The notes beneath the pieces were generated by a model. It was given only the letters and a program-made list of their open reading frames with translations, did no database searches and was not told the DNA's origin. From Chrysophaeum taylorii (taxonomy: Eukaryota > Sar > Pelagophyceae > Pelagomonadales > Pelagomonadaceae), in NCBI GenBank assembly GCA_029834535.1, contig JAQMWT010000309.1, positions 1 through 64,000 of the forward strand: a DNA stretch of 64,000 bases, written 5' to 3'. Each line of letters begins with the position of its first letter. The first letter of the stretch is position 1. A program made the position numbers and the translations under genes. Shown here in pieces: positions 10,284-20,072 of this stretch.

Positions 10284-10485
10284 GCAGACGCCCCCCAATG
10301 TCGGCGTCCTCTTGCCCAAGCCGTCTTCTGCCACGTCCAGCTCTACGTGGCTCTCTGTCGAGTCGGCAACCCCGATGATATCCTCTTCTGGGTCGACGAC
10401 TCCACCCTACCCCACACGTGCTACGCAATACCGATAAGCCCCCTCCCGGCGTCTGCACGCGCACTGTGGGTGAACTTACTGGGGC
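10284..10485 (+). pseudogene. Pif1/Helitron-type helicase C-terminal fragment
   Basis: This plus-strand segment is the reverse-oriented relative of the helicase remnants at 58.7-62.3 kb. It matches from the VGVLLAKPVF-type region through SATPRISSS and on to the GVYTRT-type tail. In Pif1/Helitron helicases the stretch SQGQT...VGV...PVF...QLYVALCR is motif VI. Here the sequence starts immediately after the retrotransposon LTR, in the middle of that motif, so the upstream part of the helicase should lie left of base 1. The fragment carries indels relative to the array copies and is not a working gene. Confidence 0.65.
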
Positions 10486-11152
10486 CAGGTGAACTTACTG
10501 GGTTTAGAGATTGGGACTAGGTGAACTTAGTGGAGAGATTTGACCCTCTCTGGGTACATGGTAGAGACTGCGTGCAGTCTTAGGCGTGTACAGACCATTC
10601 CGCTTGCCACATGCTACTACACAAGGTAGGGATTTAAGCCCTAACTCCTCAAGGACATTAGGTCCCATAGAAGCGTTTACACTGACAACGAGGAACGAAG
10701 CCTCTGTTAATTAAACAGACAACCCCGTACCTGACGGTACGCACCTGGAGGCCTACTCCATGTTGGAAAAGAGCTTCAGACTGGGTTCTTCATAGTCATG
10801 AAATATAATTGCGGAAGGGTAAGGAAGGAAGGAGAGAGGGAAAGCCGTATTACGGAGAGAAAACCCTCGTGTAGAGATAGGTGTGAAAATGCTCCAGTGT
10901 CGCACACATAATAGTGTAGCTCTCTGGACTTAGTGACCAGGCGAACTTACTGAGACCAAGTGAGCTTACTGGGGCTTTAGAGTAAACTCAAAGCTTAGCG
11001 GCGTGTGCGGATCAAAGCAGCTTAGATTGGCGGGGGTGAGAGCGACGAGCTCAAAGGAGAGTGGGTGAGTGGATGTGAGCACGAGTGGCTTTACGCCGAA
11101 CTTACTGGGGTTAGAGATTGGGACTAGGTGAACTTACTGGCGAACTTACTTG
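10470..11152 (+). repeat. Satellite block (GTGAACTTACTGG-type) next to the helicase fragment
   Basis: Spaced copies of the motif GTGAACTTACTGG occur at about 10470-10535 and 10925-11150, plus a block at about 10980-11060 shared in reverse with the 58-62 kb array (the stretch around CAAAGCAGCTTAGATTGGCGG). Between them, about 10545-10925 is unique within the window and has no gene I can recognise. As a whole, 10284-11152 is one inverted unit of the distant array. Confidence 0.7.
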
Positions 11153-11240
11153 TGAGGAAGCGATGACACTTATCCCTGCACCACGTATCAAGTATCCCTA
11201 CGTCATTCCCATATCGCTAGTTTAACGCCCCATTCCAGTT
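11153..11240 (+). repeat. 5' LTR of the copia element
   Basis: Direct-repeat partner of 16050-16131, starting TGTGAGGAAGC. The right edge is unsure (11237 to 11246). A TGGTACAGGTGC stretch beginning near 11247 could be the primer-binding site, but it does not match the usual initiator-tRNA type. Confidence 0.6.
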
Positions 11241-12514
11241 GTCCCATGGTACAGGTGCTCGTTCACGATCGAACCTGTGCTTGACTTCGCGGCGACTCCT
11301 CCTCGGCTTCAGTTCGTTGCTCCGTGTTCGGTTCGTTGTCGTCTAACATGTCCTCGATCGAAATTCAAGCTAGCAAGCTTTCGCAAACACTTAATGCCTT
11401 CAGCGGTGAGCGACATTTTTTTTTTTACACCAATGGGCACGTCGTCTTGAGAACATGATCATCCCCACCGGCGATCACATTATCTTGACCAACGATACTT
11501 GGACTAGCATCTCAGCATCTACCTGCTAAGAAGAAGAATTTCGCATCAAGCAACAACGTTGATATCCGTGAAAACCGCGACATGAACTTCACGCGCCCTT
11601 AAAAGCGCATTACCGATGTCTACATGGGCCACGGGGACCGCGTAGCTCCATCCGCTATTGCTTCACTGCATTCACTGGTGTGCAACCATATTGATGATCT
11701 TGCGAACTTCCTCAACAAGTTCATCACCGCAGTTCAAGTTGGTCGGCATTGTACCTGATCCGACGTACCCTCGAGTGTGTCCTCGCATTTGACTACGTGC
11801 ATCGTGCTTCAACCCTTACTGGCTTTGTTTTATCGTCTCGCGTTTCGTACCGACGACTGTGGTTGTACCCTTGAGAAGTTCAACAACAAACAATTTAGAT
11901 GGCATGCACAACCACTACCGTCGCGCTATGCGCCGCGTCGTCAGCCACAACCCCCGACTTCAGACTCTTCCAACTGACCTACCCTAGACGCTCCCCTTTC
12001 CCAACAACCTGGCTCTACTCGATTCCGACGCACTACCCAATGTCATTTTGGCGGCTGCAAGGATCACTTTAAGAGGGACTGCCGCAAGTTTCAAAGTTCC
12101 TAGCTATTCCACGACAACGCCCTACCCACCATCGCCGTTCTTCTCAACAGCGCAACACTTCCAATGACTCCAAAAACACCCAACAACACCAACCCACCAA
12201 AACCACCACCACTAACACTACCTTTTCTGCTCCTATGCCTACTCCAACCTTGACTGATTCTAGTTCCACTCCGCCGCTTTTCTTAATATCACCATCTACT
12301 ATACCCCCTTCACCACCTTAAACGGCCACACCCAACGTCTCACATCCCCCCCCCGATACTCTGTCTTATCATATTTGCACCTTTCTGCCAATCAAGATAA
12401 TTCCAAGTCAACGTGTGTACCGCCGATTGTCTGACGCAAGCACATCAACAACCCCATCCCACGGAAGCCCCTCGTTGTGGATTTTTTTTTAGCTCCCATT
12501 GCACAGGCGCCCTT

Positions 12515-12810
12515 CGTACTGTATTTTCCGCTATTCGTTGCTCCTCTCCTCGTTCTGTATTTTCATCTAGTCGTTGCTCCCCTCCTCGTTCTGTATTTTC
12601 ATCTAGTCGTTGCTGCCCTCCTCGTTCTGTATTTCGCCTATTCGTTGATCCATTCCTCGTTCTATATTTTCAGCTATTCGTTGATCCACTCCCCGTTGCG
12701 CTTTTTCAGCTAATCGTTGATCCACTCCCCGTTCTACATTTTCTGCTATTCGTTGATCCACTCCCCGTTGTGCATTTTCACCTATTCGTTGATCCACTCC
12801 TCGTTGTGCT
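12515..12810 (+). repeat. 36-bp minisatellite inside the copia element
   Basis: About eight tandem copies of a 36-bp unit of the form TATTTTC(A/T)GCTATTCGTTGAT followed by CCACTCCCCGTT, diverging gradually along the array. As the period is a multiple of three, it leaves long open frames on both strands (a 12-residue repeat such as RGVDQRIAENVE on the minus strand), which explains apparent coding here. Confidence 0.75.
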
Positions 12811-15800
12811 TGTCGGTTTTGGTAAAACCAGCGAATCACGTTCCATCGCGCATTTCACCCGCCACAACTAAGCTGTGCCTGTCCATTTTTCGCGTGCGCA
12901 ACTTTCATGCTTCCTATGTGGTTGGATCGCTCATCTTCGGGATCCTGGACCGACGCTTCTTTGCTGTGTGATTCGGCTTCTTCATATCCGGTATCAACAC
13001 AATGTTGTGGCTCTTCTTCGCGCACTATCGCCTTTTCGCCGCTTTTCTGACCTTTAAAATTCGGTTTTGCTATAGAGGTGAATTCCGTTCTCCGCACCCG
13101 CGACGCTATCTGCACTGTTCTTCCGTGTCACTGCGACGCTATCTGCAACGTTCTTACGTGCCACCACTGTTTTGCCACTATCACCAACTTCTACCGCAGT
13201 CTATTCGAGTATGCCGAACCAAGATCGCCGCTTGCTCCTCCAAAGTTGGCCCATATATGGCCACTTCGTTCTTGCGAATGCGAAAAAGGGCCACTTTCTT
13301 ATCTGCCACAGCTGGCTGGCATACAGCTGCCTGGTCTACCCGTCTTCGTTCCTTACAACGCTGGCGCGTCAGAAGTCTTCCATCTTCGCGTACAGGACGC
13401 GGTCATGAACATGGCAACTTGCTCGTGCCACAACGACCAAACACCCACGTTCGCATCAAACCTGTGTACGCCTGTTTTTGATTCTGCCGACTCCGACCGT
13501 CGTCATAACCTGGTCACCATGCAACATATCCGCCCAAAGGCAACGTTCTCATCGGACGTCTGGTACACTGCCGTCATATACACCAGCCTGTGTTCCCGCT
13601 ATCTTTGCCCCGCTGCGATTCTCAGTGGCAACAATCGCCTAACGCAAGTCTTCCCAGGCACCTTTGTCGCTATTGTTCTTCAGACCTCGATTTTGCTGAC
13701 AGTTTCGCTTATCAGATTTCCTGCAGTGTCAACCACCGAAGGAACTTCAACGTTGTTCCGACTTTCTCGAATCACGCTTCCAAGCTATCGTCTACTGTTG
13801 CCCCATTGTCAGCTGTTCCTGCTGTTGCCCGATTGTCACCTGTTCTTCCGCTGTTGCCCCCTTGTCCCCTGTGTTTGATGAGAATGCGAATGCGCCGGTT
13901 TCACTGGGACTGATCACCCCATCACGTGAACCGACCATTCTACGAGCTCCTGAGTCGAGCAAACCAGAGCCGACAAATCCAAAGAGCCCAAAACCTCCTG
14001 AGGAAAGTGCAAAACAAAGTCGAGCCAAACAGAGCCGACCGCGCCAAGTCGACAAAAGCGCACATTATTCAGAAACAACTGGAGAAACAAGATTCTGTGT
14101 CATCTCGTGTCGATTCTGTGTCATCTTGTCATTCCCTTCGATTCTGTGTCATCTTGTCATTCCCTGTACGTTAATTATGCTAGCTTTCGTTTGTTACTTC
14201 ATTATGCCTTCCTTCCCCTTTGTCTAGCTCATACCCTTGTTGATCCCCAACTTGTCCACGCTTATTACTCTGCTTCCGAAGAAGCATCTCAACATTCTTA
14301 TATTGATGACGGCGCTATCACTTCCACTCATTTACGCGAAGCTTTAGCTCATACAAATCCTGAACGCCCTGGCTGGTTACAAGCCATCGCCAAAGAATAT
14401 CATTCCCTCGGTCAGCTCGGTTGCTGGGATGTCGTTCGCGTTCCTTCTACTTTTTCTGGCAACATCTGCACTTTAAAGTGGGTCCTCCGCAAGAAGTCTG
14501 AATCTGGCCGCTTCAAATCGTGCACGTCGTCTCGTTGTCCGCGGTTACACCCAGGTTCACGGCATTGATTACCACGACACGTACAGTCCTGTAGCCAACC
14601 TATACGCTTCTTTCTCACCTTCGTTGCCGTTCATGACTGGGATTTGCATAAGTTGGATGTCAGCTCTGCTTTCATACAAGCCCCTGTCTGGCCACCCGAC
14701 GGCTATGCTCCCAGCCAACCCAAAGATACCTCCAAACTCATTTCCAAACTCTGTCGCTCTTGGGTACGGTTGCAAGCAAGCTTGTCGCCACTGGTGGCTT
14801 TACTTAGAACGGCGCTTCCTTGTCAACGATTGTGGCTTCGTCCGCGGATCTGGTGACACTTGCAGTTACAAGCTGTTGCTTAATTCCACTGTCGTTCTGC
14901 GTCTTGTTCTTGTCGTCGATGATCTTCTTGTGGCGCACCCTCGTCATTGCCTTGGCCATTACCAAGCCTTCTTTCTACGTTTTAAAGCCTTCACTGATGT
15001 CAACGAACTCGATCTTCACCCTTACCTCGGTCTCCGCATTATGCGTGATCGCGCACGTCGCACGCTCGCTATCGACCAATCCCATGCTCTAGGCGAAATA
15101 CTCACCGAACATCGCTTTATCCACAATAAACCAGAATTGACTCCCGCTCCCAAAGGTCTTCATCCTGCACCTGGCTCCCCCGATCACGTCTTCATGTCAC
15201 GTATCCATTTTTCGTCGTATTGTCGGTTGTGTCTTGTTTATTTCTGTTATGACTCGCCCTGATATCACTTGGACCGTCAATCAGTGTGCGCGTTTTACAG
15301 ACAATCCTGGTAAACCCCACTGGCACGCCTTATCTCATACCCTCCGTTATCTCACCGGTACTCAAGATCTTGCCCTTGTTCTTGGTCGCGATTCTACCCT
15401 TCGTCTCTGTGGTTATTCCGACTCCAGCTGGGCCGACGACCCTGATGACCGCCACTCCACCACTGGCTATTGATTTCTGCTTGGTGGCTCTATGATCTCC
15501 TACTGCTCCCGCTCGCAGTACCTCCTCGCCCGCTCATCTTTTAAAGCCGAATTGCTCGCTCTTTACGCCGCTACTGCTGAGCTCACTTGGCTTCTCAAAC
15601 TTTTTGACGACTTTGATCTCCCTCGTCACACGGTACCTATGTATGTCGATAACAGCACCACCGTCACCCAAGTCCGTCTCCAGTGTCTCACGAGGCGCAC
15701 CCGCCACATTGACATTCGGTTTTACAGAACCGCCGAATATCATCGCAATCACATCAATGATCTCCAACACATTTCCCGCCTTGACAATCTCAGCGATATC

Positions 15801-16049
15801 TTCACCCGGAGTACGGAAGCTACTCCCTTCCTTCGGCTTCGTGCTCGTTACCTCACCTCGTGACTTCGCATTGCATCTCCTGTCTTATTATGCCACAACG
15901 CCTCTCATGACGTCCTTTTCCACCTTAAAGCTTCTACGCTTCTCCTCTGTGAGCGCCTCACTTACCCCTTTTTCCCTTTTCTTTCTTTTCTAGCACCTGT
16001 GCGAAGGCTCACTTACCCCTTTTTCCTATTCTTTCTTTTCCAGCACCTG

Positions 16050-16131
16050 TGTGAGGAAGCTATGACATTTACCCTTGCATATCCAGTATCCCTACGTCAT
16101 TCCCTAGTCGCTAGAGGAACGCCCCATTCCA
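16050..16131 (+). repeat. 3' LTR of the copia element
   Basis: Second copy of the short terminal repeat. Just before it a segment of about 50 bp (ACTTACCCCTTTTTCC...CAGCACCTGTG) is present twice in tandem (about 15959-16050). No clear target-site duplication could be matched at the two ends. Confidence 0.6.
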
Positions 16132-16231
16132 GTTTGGAGTCTCCACGTAAAGACGACAGGTTGATCTCTCGTCACATCGCGGCGACGTCGCGCGTCCATG
16201 CCTCAAACACGGCACAGACGTCAACCAGGCC

Positions 16232-17978
16232 ATGAAGAACGATGAGTTGGCGCTCTTGAATGCGAGCAAGAACGGTCAAGTCGATGTCGCACGCATTCTG
16301 CTCGAGCACGGGGCCAACGTCAACCATGTCGCGAACCGCGGCTTCTCGTCTCTTATGATTGCGAGCCACAACGGTCACGTTGATGTTGCACGCCGTCTGC
16401 TCGAGCGCGGGGCCAACGTAAACCAGGTCACGAACGACGGCATCTCGTCTCTTTACATTGCGAGCAAGAACGGTCACGATGATGTCGCTCGCCTTCTACT
16501 CGAGCGCGGGGCAAACGTGAACCAGGCCACGAACGTCGGCGTGTCGTCTCTTATTATTGCGAGCGATAACGGTCACGTTGATGTCACACGCATTCTGCTC
16601 GAGCACGGGGCCAACGTCAACCAGGTCAATCGACTAGGCGGTTCGGCACGCTGCTTCGCGAGCGATAACGGTCACGTTGATGTCGCACGCATTCTGCTCG
16701 AGCACGGGGCCAACGTCAACCAGGTCAATCGACTAGGCGGTTCGGCACTCTGCTTCGCGAGCCAGAACGGCCACGTTGATGTCGCACGCCTTCTGCTCGA
16801 GCGCGGGGCCAACGTCAACCAGGTCACGACCGACGGCATCTCGTCTCTTTACGTTGCGAGCAAGAACGGTCACGTTGATGTCGCACGCCTTCTGCTCGAG
16901 CGCGGGACCAACGTAAACCTGGTTACGAACAGCGGCTTCTCGTCTCTTTGTACTGCGAGCGATAACGGTCACGTTGATGTCGCACGCATTCTGCTCGAGC
17001 ACGGGGCCAACGTCAACCATGTCACGAATCGCGGCCTCTCGTCTCTTATGATTGCGAGCCACAACGGTCACGTTGATGTCGCACGCCTTCTGCTCGAGCG
17101 CGGGACCATCGTCAACCGGGTCACGAACGGCGGCCTCTCGTCTCTTATGATTGCGAGCGATAACGGTCACGTTGATGTCGCACGCATTCTGCTCGAGCAC
17201 GGGGCCGACGTCAACCATGACACGAACGACGGCGTCTCGTCTCTATGCGTTGCGAGCGAGAACGGTCGCGTTGATGTCGCTCGCCTTCTGCTCGAGCACG
17301 GGGCCAATGTCAACCAGGTCAGGAACGACGGCGTCTCGTCTCTTATGATTGCGAGCCACAACGGTCACGTTGATGTCGCACGCCTTCTGCTCGAGCGCGG
17401 GGCCAACGTAAACCAGACCAACGAATATGGTGTCTCGTCTCTTATGATTGCGAGCGAGAACGGCCACGTTGATGTCGCACGCCTTCTGCTCGAGCGCGGG
17501 GCCAACGCCAACCAGACCAACGAATATGGTGTCTCGTCTCTTTACATTGCGAGCGAGAACGGCCACTTTGATGTCGCACGCCTTCTGCTCGAGCGCGGGG
17601 CCAACGCCAACCAGACCAACGAATATGGTGTCTCGTCTCTTCACATCGCGAGCGGCGAAGGTCATCACGATGTCGCGCGTATTCTTCTTGAGCACAATGC
17701 GACGGCGAACCGCCCGGATGATAAGGGGTTCACACCTCTTGCGCACGCTTGCATGAATGGCCGGGTCGAGACCGTGAGAGTTCTTCTCGCTCACCGGCGC
17801 GACATTCGGCACGAGGCGATGACGAACGTCAGGTCGATTCTTTACGTTGTGCACATGCGCGGGTTTTTGCGGGGTTTGCCGTGGCTGCCGTACGCCGACA
17901 CGACGCATGTGGTTTTCAGTCAAAAAGGTCAGAGGGTTCGGGAGTTGGCGTCGAATCACCCTGCTGTGGTCCAACTTC

Positions 17979-18010
<32 letters not shown>

Positions 18011-18049
18011 CTAGTCGCCCGCCCCTCCAAGCGCGCCCGGCGACAATAG
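16232..18049 (+). CDS. Ankyrin-repeat protein with acidic, basic-tailed C-terminus
   Basis: 605 residues from the ATG at 16232. About 16 consecutive 33-residue ankyrin repeats of the form GHVDVARLLLERGANVNQ...SSLMIASHN fill residues 1 to about 530. Ankyrin repeats bind other proteins, so a scaffold or targeting role is likely; no enzyme domain is present. The C-terminus has a short non-repeat region, ten aspartates in a row (from a GAC run) and KRARRQ, which could serve nuclear import. The 99-bp DNA repeats are very alike, pointing to recent internal expansion. The same frame continues upstream of the ATG with a partial repeat (GDVARPCLKHGTDVNQ) to a stop near 16147, just inside the end of the copia LTR, so the original 5' end may have been lost or lie in an upstream exon. 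Confidence 0.8.
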
Positions 18050-18681
18050 AGGGAGTCTCGCGGCAGGACTCCATGATCTCCACCTCAGAATGTTTGTCGC
18101 CGGCATTGGAACACGCTGACTTCCGGCGATCGAATTCGATGATGTTCCCCCAATTGCAACAAACAAAAAGCACAACCTTGTCGCTGCGAGGCCAGCCCGT
18201 CCCCGACTAGGCAGTAGACCGAAGGTGGTGGGACCGAATCGCGAAAATAAATAGCCATTACTATTGACATGATAGTCCTTTGGTCCTTTGGTCCAAGCAT
18301 CAGATCGTTAGATTCACAGGGGTATATATAGCCCCGGTCCTGGTGTGTGCGAGTGCCCGGGGCTATCAAAAGGAAGGGTAGGAATGCCGGTCCTGGTGTG
18401 TGCGAGTGCCCGGGGCTATATATACCCCTGTGCTTCCCCATCAAAGTGAAACGTGAACATCTGGGGCGAGTCAAGCATGTATGTGTATGCGAGACGATGG
18501 GGACCCAGCAGACGACGACGCCATCTGCTTAAGATGAACATCTGCGTCGGAGATGAACACCCGGTCCTGGTAAGTGAAAGCGCCCAGATGAGGGAGGTCT
18601 AGTGTTTGTGCTAGACGATGGGGCTCGAGCAGTTGGCTATGCCCGGGGCTATATATACCCCTGTGAGATTGCGTAAATAAA
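18050..18681. other. Intergenic region with repeats, no gene recognised
   Basis: Lies between the convergent ankyrin and bestrophin-like genes. It holds the inverted-repeat element described separately and further loose repeats of GGTCCTGGT(G/A) and GACGATGGGG(A/C)-type words. No conserved open frame. Confidence 0.6.
18315..18665. repeat. Perfect 23-bp inverted repeats with an extra arm, MITE-like
   Basis: Arm CACAGGGGTATATATAGCCC(CGG) at 18315-18337 is the exact reverse complement of 18410-18432, and the same arm recurs at 18643-18665. Between the first two arms the 31-base phrase beginning GGTCCTGGTGTGTGCGAGTG occurs twice. The arms could end a miniature inverted-repeat transposon or form a hairpin. 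No coding capacity. Confidence 0.65.
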
Positions 18682-18686
18682 TTAAA

Positions 18687-20072
18687 TTATTGTTTGAGAA
18701 TTCGAAGGGTAACGTTGGGGGTCGGGAGGTTGTGGGTGTCGTAGAGGGCGTCGTCGAAGTTCGTGACGTTGTTGTTGCTCGGGATGGCGCGCATCGCCGC
18801 CGCGACGTCGAAGTTGTCCCGGAAAACGCGAGCCTCGGAGAGGTTGGGGGCGAGGACGGCCGAGGGAACTCGGACGGCAGAAGTTGACCAGCGGCGCGTA
18901 AGGGCGTTGACCTCCTGGACGAGGGTGTCGGCCTCGAGGCGGATGCCAGAGCGACCGCCGAAGTCCTCGTTGTCGAAAGGATCCAGAAACATCTTGGCGA
19001 GGGCTAGGACGCCGGCGTAGAAGAGAGTGACGAATCCGGTGCCGGCGACGGCGCCGACCGGTCCGAGGGGACCGATAAGTGCCAAGGGCGCGGCGAGGCA
19101 CAAGGCGTCCACAAAAAGCTGGACGAGATGGGTGTAGGCGAGGGGCATGCGGCCAGAGAGTTCGTCCGACATGCGTGCGTAGCACGCGCGGAGGCGGGTC
19201 ATCACGGCCGAGCACTGGTACGACGCGGGGTTCCCGCCCACGATCGTGCCGTCGACGGCGGCCGAGGTGATCATGGTCCCGATCCAGGCCGCCACCGTCT
19301 GGTGCCAGCTGGTGGTCTTGATCAGCAGCTGGACTTCGTCCTCCAAAATAGCGCCACGTCGTCGCAGGGCGCGTAGGCCTTTGGGCGTCGCGAGCGGAGC
19401 GAACCGGCGCGTGACCGAAGCGTAGAACAGCATGTTGAAGAGCCGCGCGTACCGGGCCCACGTGTCGAGGAGGGCCTGGGCGCGCGGCGTGTACCTGCCG
19501 TCGGCGTCTCTTTCTGCATGAGTCGCGACGATCAACCCGAGGTCTCCGAGCTTGCCTTGCACTTGCCGCGAGACGGAGTACACGCTCCGCCAGACCGCGT
19601 AGGTCTGCGACAGAAAAAACGACAGCACGAAGGCGACGAGGGTTTGGGCAAGAGCCCACAAATTCTCCACGGGTTTTAAAGCCTCCGAGCACGGCGACAG
19701 CGAGGCGACCGCGACCGCCGCGATCATCACGTTCAGCTTCACCTCGCGCTGCAGCACGCTCCGCACGATCGTGCCGTGCCACTGCCGCCACAGCCACGAC
19801 CGCCGCGGGTGAAACTGCTTCATCACCGGACGACCCTTGATCGTTGCCGTCGCCGCATCCGCGAGCTCCTCGAGCTCCTCGGCCGTCACGCGCCACCCGA
19901 CCCAAGGATCGCCACCGTTGATGGCCACGGGCACCGACGGCTCCACGGCCTGCAATCGCACCGCCCCTCTCGAACTTGCTGCAGGACAAGAAGAAGAAGA
20001 AGAAGAAGAAGAAGAACCGCATACCCACGCCCTCGTCACGACGGGCGCCGCCACCGCGAACAACAACCACAT
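18687..20072 (-). CDS. Bestrophin-like chloride/bicarbonate channel
   Basis: 461 residues. Bestrophins (RFP-TM/UPF0187 family) are pentameric anion channels; in algae and plants family members sit in thylakoid or chloroplast membranes, tuning ion balance or passing bicarbonate. Here hydrophobic segments lie near residues 113-126 and 137-160, and a long hydrophobic stretch near 310-360 ends in KMFLDPFDNEDF, matching the family's DPF...D acidic signature. SQTYAVWRSV follows the second segment, as in family members. The N-terminus (MWLLFAVAAPVV...) reads as a signal peptide followed by a Ser-rich stretch, compatible with the two-part leader of secondary plastids, though the site is only inferred. 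Length fits the family. A poly-Ser run from an AAG/CTT tract is the one oddity. Confidence 0.75.
   Translation of the reverse strand: MWLLFAVAAPVVTRAWVCGSSSSSSSSSCPAASSRGAVRLQAVEPSVPVAINGGDPWVGWRVTAEELEELADAATATIKGRPVMKQFHPRRSWLWRQWHGTIVRSVLQREVKLNVMIAAVAVASLSPCSEALKPVENLWALAQTLVAFVLSFFLSQTYAVWRSVYSVSRQVQGKLGDLGLIVATHAERDADGRYTPRAQALLDTWARYARLFNMLFYASVTRRFAPLATPKGLRALRRRGAILEDEVQLLIKTTSWHQTVAAWIGTMITSAAVDGTIVGGNPASYQCSAVMTRLRACYARMSDELSGRMPLAYTHLVQLFVDALCLAAPLALIGPLGPVGAVAGTGFVTLFYAGVLALAKMFLDPFDNEDFGGRSGIRLEADTLVQEVNALTRRWSTSAVRVPSAVLAPNLSEARVFRDNFDVAAAMRAIPSNNNVTNFDDALYDTHNLPTPNVTLRILKQ

Larger units (their letters stand above)
11153..16131 (+). mobile_element. Broken Ty1/copia LTR retrotransposon
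   Basis: Short direct repeats start TGTGAGGAAGC at 11153 and 16050 and both run through ATCCCTACGTCATTCCC to CGCCCCATTCCA, about 80-95 bp each. Internal parts on the plus strand are a zinc-knuckle-like CX4CX2HX4C motif near 12030-12100, an RT of copia type at about 14340-15130 (WLQAIAKEYHSL, HKLDVSSAFIQA, LVVDDLLVAHP) and a copia RNase H at about 15400-15800 (CSRSQYLLARSSFKAELLAL, HIDIRFYR). RT-RNase H at the 3' end is the copia order. I recognise no protease or integrase. The element is broken, with many breaks, and the repeats at its ends are diverged, so it is older than the gypsy element. Its left flank is satellite; its right flank is an ankyrin gene. Confidence 0.75.

Noticed and set aside
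12413-12871. Candidate gene on either strand at the minisatellite
   Set aside because: The frames exist only because the 36-bp repeat is a multiple of three.
16172-17974. Long minus-strand frames within the ankyrin gene
   Set aside because: They are the antisense of 99-bp in-phase repeats; the repeat keeps them open and they carry no motif.
18682-20070. A second 462-residue frame on the same strand as the bestrophin-like gene
   Set aside because: Shifted reading of the same DNA, Arg/Pro-rich and without hydrophobic spans.
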